Assembly (NCBI GenBank): GCA_964036045.1
Contig: OZ038390.1
Span: 41,734,525 to 41,798,524, forward strand
Length of the DNA stretch: 64,000 bases
Origin: Eutreptiella sp. 'Long Island Sound 2002'
Lineage: Eukaryota; Euglenozoa; Euglenophyceae; Eutreptiales; Eutreptiaceae
Direction of reading: 5' to 3'
The notes below the pieces were generated by a model. The model was not told the origin of the DNA. It did no database searches and saw only the letters and a program-made list of their open reading frames with translations. Both the position numbers and the translations under genes were made by a program. Positions 58,056-64,000 of this stretch are shown in pieces. Position 1 is the first letter of the stretch; each line of letters begins with the position of its first letter.

Positions 58056-60227
58056 TCAGTCCCTAGCTTTAGTCTTGGACGCAAGCGTCTCAGCGAGCCT
58101 CAGCAACTCACCAAGGTTGTTCTGGGACAAGTAGTCAACCAGAACTGAGTTTAGGCGTCCCTCAGGTAGAACAAACACAGACAAGGGCTCCCAGGTGGCC
58201 TCTTCCACTCCAAACCCTTCCCAGAGGGTGAGGAAACGCCAACCCTGGCGATAGCGGTGGCGTAGGACAGACTTCACCAGGTAGAAGCCCTCCTTAGCCA
58301 TCTCCTCGGCGTTCATGTCGGGGAGTTCCCCTTCAACTTCCATAGGGCTGGCAGCCCCTTGTAGGTCTAGGGCGGCGATTTCCTCGTCGTTAAGCTCCCA
58401 CTCCTCCCCACAGAGGTCTTCAGGATCATAGTAGCGCTTCAGGTGTCGAGCAGCGCACACCAGGGTCCCCCCTAGACGGGGAGAACACCGCATGGTTATA
58501 CGGTGTCCATCTACGGATAGAATCTTGTAGGGCACAAAGTATGGGTCGTCGCTGGTAGAGTGTGGCCAGGCGGGTAGTCGGCTGTGGTGCACCAGCACCC
58601 AGTCCCTCTCTTGGTAGGTGGCCGGTACTCGGTGCCTGTTCTTCTTGTTCCACTGACGCTCCCTCACTCTCTGGAGCATAGCCTTGGCCTTGTCCACCTT
58701 CGCTTGTTGCTCTTTGACCCACTCACCCACGGAAGAATGGGTGTCCTCTGGATATGGGGCTTGTAGGAACCACGCCGGGCGCCCTAGGAATAGCTCGTGG
58801 GGCGAGTAGCCAGTAGCCGAACTCTCTTGGGAGTTCATCATCAAGGATATGACGGGGAGTAGTCTCACCCAGTCTCTGGTGCGTTCAGTTTTGCACCGTA
58901 TCCTTACATTCTCCTTGAGGACACGAATCTGTCGCTCACATAGGAAGTTGCTCGTGTGCGAGTAGGGGATCCCCGTAGACACCTGGACATTGAGTGATCT
59001 CAGGACCCTCTTGTACCAGCCGGTATCTGAGCGCACTCGTACATCCCCATCCGAGTTGATCTCCTTGGGCGCCCCATAGACACAAAACCACTCCTCCAGG
59101 AGTATCTTGATAGTCTCCTCCCCGCTAATGTGCTTGGTACATGGGAACATCCTGGTAAACCTGGTCAACCCACAGGTTACCACGAGGGCGAAGTTATAGC
59201 CCCCGAACTTCGGCATCTCCGTGTAGTCCACGTATAGAACACTGTTAGCACAGTGAGGGATGGGCAGGGCCGAGTAGAGACCCCTGTCCCTGATATCCCC
59301 TGGTTTGCAGGACCTACACGGGCACTTGTCCACGATGGGCTGGAGGGTTTTCCGCAGTTGGTCGTCAGTCCACGTAGTGTGGAACCACTGCTTGAATAGC
59401 CTCAGGGTACGGTCAGCACCCACATGACCGCTGGACTCATGGGTCCACTTCAGCAGCGCTGGGGCTCTGTCACTGGGTACCACGATGCGGTTCTCGTGCC
59501 AGAGGTAGCTCTTGTCCCTCTTCCACTGATCTTGGTTGACCAGGAGGGGTTCAAGGCGTTTCTCCAGGCGCTTGTAGATATCCCCCAACTCCTTCAGGTA
59601 CTCCGATTGTTGGAGTCCATCCAGGGGGCGTATCATAGTCATGTTGAGGTCCAAGTGGACGTCCATACGGCTGAACGCCTCCTTAGCCAGCGCTTCAGAC
59701 CGGGCACCAATCAGGGCGTGAAAGTTGTTGCGGCTGATGTAGTCTGCACACTCGTTCTTCACTCCCTGGATATGGTGTACCGTCAGCCGTAGTTGGCTGA
59801 GGTAGGTCCACCAGCGCCGTAGCTTGGCCTTCTCAGGTGGGGGACCCTTCTGCAAAGTGCGGACCGGCTCTTGCTCGCACAGCCAGACCACAGGGTTACT
59901 CCCCAACAGTCGTGCCTGAGAGGATAGCACCAGCATACCCGCGAGCAATTCCTGCTCATAGGTCGAGTAGTTCCCCCTGGCCTGGTTCTGTTTCCAGTTC
60001 GAGTGGCCCAGGGGTACTAGGACCCACTTGTGGTCAGGGTAGCTGTGCTTGAGGGTTCGGTCTCGGTTGAGACCTTCAGTCCCCCATTGGGAAATAGCCG
60101 AGTCGAACTTCTCCTTCTCTAGTGCTTGCCATTGGAACAACGTTCCACCACCGCCCACATTGCTGGCGTCGGTCACCACGAAAATGAAGCGGTACCCAGA
60201 ACCCCATGGCCAGGTTACGGCATACAA
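58056..60227 (-). CDS. RNase H-integrase-chromodomain polyprotein fragment
   Basis: 723 codons without interruption. RNase H: FIFVVTDASNVGGGGT, then STYEQELLAGMLVL. Integrase zinc domain: THESSGHVGADRTL...DKCPCRSC (H-x4-H, C-x2-C). Catalytic triad: Asp in LYVDYTEMP, Asp in EINSDGDVRV, Glu in SNFLCERQIRVLKENV (35-37 residues after the second Asp). Then RPAWFL and DWVLVHHSRLP (GPY/F-like region). The C-terminus is a chromodomain, FYLVKSVLRHRYRQG followed by GVEEATWEPLSVF. Chromodomains direct integration to particular chromatin in chromoviruses. The first methionine is close to the truncation point; the natural protein would start far upstream in RT. The stop codon lies 3 bp from R2. Confidence 0.85.
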   Translation of the reverse strand: MYAVTWPWGSGYRFIFVVTDASNVGGGGTLFQWQALEKEKFDSAISQWGTEGLNRDRTLKHSYPDHKWVLVPLGHSNWKQNQARGNYSTYEQELLAGMLVLSSQARLLGSNPVVWLCEQEPVRTLQKGPPPEKAKLRRWWTYLSQLRLTVHHIQGVKNECADYISRNNFHALIGARSEALAKEAFSRMDVHLDLNMTMIRPLDGLQQSEYLKELGDIYKRLEKRLEPLLVNQDQWKRDKSYLWHENRIVVPSDRAPALLKWTHESSGHVGADRTLRLFKQWFHTTWTDDQLRKTLQPIVDKCPCRSCKPGDIRDRGLYSALPIPHCANSVLYVDYTEMPKFGGYNFALVVTCGLTRFTRMFPCTKHISGEETIKILLEEWFCVYGAPKEINSDGDVRVRSDTGWYKRVLRSLNVQVSTGIPYSHTSNFLCERQIRVLKENVRIRCKTERTRDWVRLLPVISLMMNSQESSATGYSPHELFLGRPAWFLQAPYPEDTHSSVGEWVKEQQAKVDKAKAMLQRVRERQWNKKNRHRVPATYQERDWVLVHHSRLPAWPHSTSDDPYFVPYKILSVDGHRITMRCSPRLGGTLVCAARHLKRYYDPEDLCGEEWELNDEEIAALDLQGAASPMEVEGELPDMNAEEMAKEGFYLVKSVLRHRYRQGWRFLTLWEGFGVEEATWEPLSVFVLPEGRLNSVLVDYLSQNNLGELLRLAETLASKTKARD

Positions 60228-60246
60228 CCGGTCTCCGGTCCACTAA

Positions 60247-63048
60247 CCCCATGCACGGCGGGTTCCGTGCCGTGAAGCCCCGCATCGGCAACCGATGCAC
60301 CGCCAGCGGAGATTTGTATATCAGAATGTCAGGAATCAACAGGGTTTTATTCTCATATTGTTTCCGTCAATTTTTACGCTTCCGTTCTGATACTCACTGT
60401 TTTGACTGCTGGCGGTTGGTTCGCGACTTTACCGTAACCGCCAGTTTAACTGTTTATAATGGAAATTTTAACGCTATCCGCGACGAAGGCTCCAAAGTCG
60501 CCAGGAACTGCATGGATGCTTCCGCAATTTTCATAATTAATACTCGCAACCTTAATCCGAATTTTTCAGGATGTCGAAATCGGATTTTCGACTTCGACAT
60601 CCCCGCACTTGATTTGACCTCTTTCGAGTGGACCTACGTGCTTCCGTATGCACGAATCAACTTCCCTTTTATCCTGCCCTCCATTCGTCTTAAAGATATG
60701 GGCAAAACAAAGTTGATTCGTGAGGCCACTTGTGAAGGTCATATCTCGTGCCGCTTGCGAGTATTGACGATAAGGAAACGTGGGATGTATTCACAATACT
60801 CCCGACGTAATTTAGGAAGCATTATATGCCATGCGTTTCTACACATGCGCGCTAGTGTAATAGATCATGGTCAAGAGGGTAGAGTTTGCGTTATAACTCT
60901 ATGGCCATGATGTTGCGTGCGTTAAGATAACTTTCGAGTGTAGCGCGCAAGTGTTGGTGTTGCATAGGAACTCTCCTTGAGTTCCTATGAGCGATTGACA
61001 CAAAGATATGCCCTTGGAGGGGCACGACATATCGTGGTGGGAGCTACATTTTTGGGCAATATGTGGTATGTGCCATGTGTTGTGTTGTGTGCCCATTTGG
61101 CGGGTCCATTATTCCAAGCCAAGCCCGCCAATGGACCTCATATTGTGCAAGCCCCTTCTCCGTACTCCCTACGGTCAATTGCAAGCCTAACCTTCGTGAA
61201 GGGAAGCTTGTGTGGTGATCCCGAAGCGATGCGTTGGGAGCAAGGTGTGTATTTTACATTTTTCCATATTTTCATGTGCCCACTTGGGAAGCAGCGCTCG
61301 TAACCTTTCAAGGCGCCCCAAGTGGAGCACATATGTGGGATCGAAGGTCATTGGTGTCAAGTCATTGTGTTTAGAAGGATTAGTTGATTGCACGATCCGA
61401 GCCAAAGATATTATAATATAATTGTGCACCTTTCAATGCACTTTTGTATGTCTTTGTGCCAATTTTGCCATTTTTGGCTCGTCATGATGTCAAGTGGCGA
61501 CCGTGTATCTCAACGTTGCGCTCAATTGACATCATGACCCAAGTATGTTATGAGGGTACATACTTCGGTAGCCAACATATCTTGGACCCGGCGAATAACT
61601 CCTCTTAGGCTTGGCATACCGTGGCCGCCATGTTGGCGATTTGGGACTATCCCAAATCATGGGCTCACTTGGCGACCCTGCCATTCCCAATACCGGAGGA
61701 GTTGGGCGACGCCCCAAAGATATGTTGGACATATATGACTTGATACCAATCCTATGGCACACTCCGGTCCGAGTCGGGCATGTGCCTCATTTGCCCTAAC
61801 CATGAGTGTGCGCAATTTTGGCCATTTTGAGCATTTTTCCACTTTTGCTGCCCGCCGTGCACTATGTTCTAACCCTCGTGCACGCCGGACGCATGGACCA
61901 ATGGACCATATATGACATGGGCGTTATGGGTAATGGTCCCCATGGTCCACACACCACGTGGGCGAAGCGGAGCTGCCTTCGTTAAGGCGCTAGGCCAAAT
62001 TAAGTATGGGCAATTTTGCCATTTTTGCATTTGTGGACCCAATTGGGATCGTCACCACGCCAAGTAGCATGGAGATCTTTGGGAGCCAAGGGCATGGGAG
62101 TCTCCGTTGGAATCCCGGTGGATCGTGTATGGAATGCCGGATCCGATCTCCAAGCCGGCGTGGAGATATACTATTGGGAGCACACTGAATTTTGGCTCAT
62201 TTCAAGCAGCCAAAATGACCCAATTTTGGGACCCCAATTTCCCCCTTCCGTGTGGTCAATTGGCGGCCCCATTTCTCTAAGCCCATAGGGAGCCTGGACC
62301 TAAATTCAAGTTGTACACTCAGATATAAGTCCTAGGTCCTGCCTCCTACCCTGTGAGCCATTGGCCTTACCTTGGTCGAGCGAGCCACGCGTGGGAATGA
62401 CGCCAATTTTGGTGATTTTGGCATCATGACCCCACTTGACTCATCCGTGTTGCCCTGATGCCGGGACCTCAGAGGGAACCAGGTTGGGTGAGGGCTCCAG
62501 GGAGTTCGTACTCGAAGGGCACAGGGTCAGTTGCCTCGTCCCTACCTCTGGCGGGTCCGGACGAGAGGTCAATTTTGGGAATTTTTGAGTTAGTTTCAGT
62601 TTGGGCTGAAACAGCCCATTTTCAGCTACCAACTCCTAGGTGATAATGGCGGGGCCATATCTCTGGCTCAGAGAGGAGTTGGGACCTGCCGTTAAGGGAG
62701 CATAGGGAGCCACTGTCGGTTGGCCTTGGAGCCCCTTGGTTCCCAGGAACTCGCCTGTGGCTGGGCGGGACACCTCTCCCATTGGCAGGGTTTCAGGGTC
62801 CGGACTGAGCAGGGCATGGGTTGTGTTTGAGCCCCCGCCCCCATCAGCCACTGAGAGGGTCGGACCTGGGATTGGGATATGAGTCGGGACTGAGTGTCTA
62901 TTGTCCCTTGATGCCCTTACCCCAGTCCAGTCTTAACCCCATGTGTACATATCCTGATGTGTTGCTGTACATACTTTCGTTCCCTCTTTGCAGAGTGGCA
63001 AGGATTCTGAAACGCTTTGTCACATGACACAGGCGTATTGATGCCCTT
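60247..63048. other. no gene recognised
   Basis: A 234-codon plus frame at 60206-60910 lacks any recognisable domain. From 61.0 to 62.6 kb a diverged phrase of the type CAATTTTGCCATTTTTG recurs (about 61459, 61811, 62011, 62401 and 62569), suggesting an old repeated sequence with a period of several hundred bases. Confidence 0.45.
60569..60602. repeat. 10-bp-stem inverted repeat
   Basis: GGATGTCGAA (60569-60578) and TTCGACATCC (60593-60602) form a perfect stem around a 14-nt loop. Confidence 0.8.
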
Positions 63049-63194
63049 GTGAGCGTAGTGCCTTGCCTGCCTGCTCACCTGTGCGTGTCACCGCAGCGTC
63101 CCGTGGCCGGCCCCCCACGGGAACGCGTCAAAAGCGTTTCACCGCCGCGGGGTTACCCAACCCTCGCGTGCCACTCGGGGCCACCAACCCCGAG

Positions 63195-63285
63195 CAGCGC
63201 GTCGCAGCAGCGCGGCGCAGCTCGTAGCTCGCAGCGCAGCGCAGCGTCTCGCGGCGCAGCGCAGCAGCTCGCAGCGCCACTCAGC
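63195..63285. repeat. GCAGC/GCGCA short tandem repeat
   Basis: Irregular tandem GCAGCGCAGC and GCAGCTC units in GC-rich DNA upstream of the terminal ORF. Confidence 0.75.
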
Positions 63286-63581
63286 GACAGCGCCGAGTTC
63301 GTCAAGGAGCCCGCAGCGCCGTCAAGAGCACCGCCCTGACCGCGCAGCAGCCGTGAAAGAGGTGCACAGACCAGGACTCCTGCATCAGCCCCATCGGCCG
63401 ACCCGGAGTTCCACCGGCCGACCAGCAAGGCCGCGTCAACCACCTCCACAACCACCGGCTGACCAGCACCAGCCGCACTTCCAATCCAGTGCTGCAGCAC
63501 CCTCCCCAACAACCACAACCAGTTCGTTGAGGTGAACGAGTGCACATCAAGGACTTCAAGACCATCTACGCCCCCGCTGCC

Positions 63582-64000
63582 ATGGTGAATTGGCAGGAAG
63601 CGGGCAGGACGTGGCCGCGGCCCCACCCCCATGCAGCACGCCTGCTGCGTGGGTTGGTTTGGGACCAGCATTACCGCCACAGCAACCCCCAGTGCGAAGG
63701 GGGCATGCCCAGGAGCTTCGAGCTCCGCACGGACATCGCCCCCGACCGCCTGCAGGCCGTGGAGGACTGGCTGCGGGCGGAGGGGTACGAGTACCGCCAC
63801 CAGCAGAGGCGCTGGAGGGCGTGGACCCGGCCGGACAGGCCCGGCGAAGGGCTGCGCCCCGACGGGATCGAGGAGGACGAGGACCCCAACGCCTACCCGT
63901 CGGGCGCCTCGATCAACGTCTCCCTGTGGGACGTGATCGAGAAGAAGTTCCCGGAACCGGGAAGCGAGCGCAGGCTGCAGGGCAGCAGCAGCGCGTCTCC
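63582..64000 (+). CDS. unassigned protein, 5' part; runs off the window
   Basis: From ATG 63582 (context GCCATGG) the frame is open to the window end, 139 complete codons. It is open from 63531, so an upstream exon or start is possible. Most third codon positions are G or C, as expected for a real gene in GC-rich DNA. The peptide begins MVNWQEAGRTWPRP. It includes LVWDQHYRHSNPQCEGG, RLQAVEDWLRAEGYEYRHQQ and ASINVSLWDVIEKKFPEPG. It is rich in W, R, D and E with helical character. I do not recognise the family. Opposing minus frames in the same stretch look like shadows. Confidence 0.55.
   Translation, partial: MVNWQEAGRTWPRPHPHAARLLRGLVWDQHYRHSNPQCEGGMPRSFELRTDIAPDRLQAVEDWLRAEGYEYRHQQRRWRAWTRPDRPGEGLRPDGIEEDEDPNAYPSGASINVSLWDVIEKKFPEPGSERRLQGSSSAS

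Larger units (their letters stand above)
56827..60246 (-). mobile_element. Ty3/gypsy-like retroelement, 3' half (RNase H-integrase-LTR)
   Basis: Minus-strand order: RNase H, integrase, chromodomain, stop, then R2 as likely 3' LTR. It is truncated at about 60246, just before RNase H, so its 5' part is absent. The ORF is intact, unlike the gag-RT half on the plus strand. Confidence 0.7.

Noticed and set aside
60206-60910. 234-codon plus-strand ORF
   Set aside because: Overlaps the RNase H end of the minus-strand ORF, shows no recognisable domain, and its composition is not clearly coding.

Overview
The window looks like nuclear DNA of a unicellular eukaryote, probably an alga or other protist. 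The evidence is genes split by GT-AG introns with matching phases, several eukaryotic retroelements and DNA transposons, many G/C homopolymer tracts and minisatellites, and no bacterial-style operons. I cannot name the species.

Layout. 0-5 kb: no gene recognised. 5.2-10.7 kb (minus): six phase-compatible exons of a bestrophin-like membrane protein, with repeats in the introns. 12.85-19.5 kb: a Penelope-like retroelement (PLE) rearranged as in twin priming. Its RT part lies on the minus strand between two 439-bp inverted arms; ORF1 and a GIY-YIG-bearing ORF2 follow on the plus strand. 19.6-24.7 kb: no gene recognised. 24.74-35.71 kb (plus): an 11-exon MKT1 gene of about 817 codons, close to the length of the yeast protein. 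Its last intron (28702-35467) is occupied by a 6.2-kb DNA transposon (29236-35396) with terminal inverted repeats, an apparent 8-bp target duplication (AACCGCTG), an antisense multi-exon KDZ-type transposase gene (30974-34288), an 83-bp minisatellite and hairpin-rich repeats.

35.7-40.9 kb: no confident gene. 40.9-43.6 kb: a 34-bp minisatellite whose minus strand is open in all three frames. 44-46 kb: two unassigned ORFs and a degenerate tRNA-like segment. 48.1-60.2 kb: a Ty3/gypsy-like region. gag-protease-RT is on the plus strand and decayed; RNase H-integrase-chromodomain is on the minus strand and intact; two same-orientation copies of a ~1.25-kb structured repeat (R1, R2) sit beside them. 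60.2-63.0 kb: no gene recognised. 63.0-64.0 kb: GC-rich DNA with an ORF that runs off the window end.

The host genes I can support are MKT1, the bestrophin-like gene and the 3'-terminal partial ORF. Most of the rest is mobile or repetitive DNA. The strongest observation is the KDZ-like transposon nested antisense in the last MKT1 intron, with boundaries that can be read by eye. All exon joins and homologies are from reading by eye; no search or alignment program was run.
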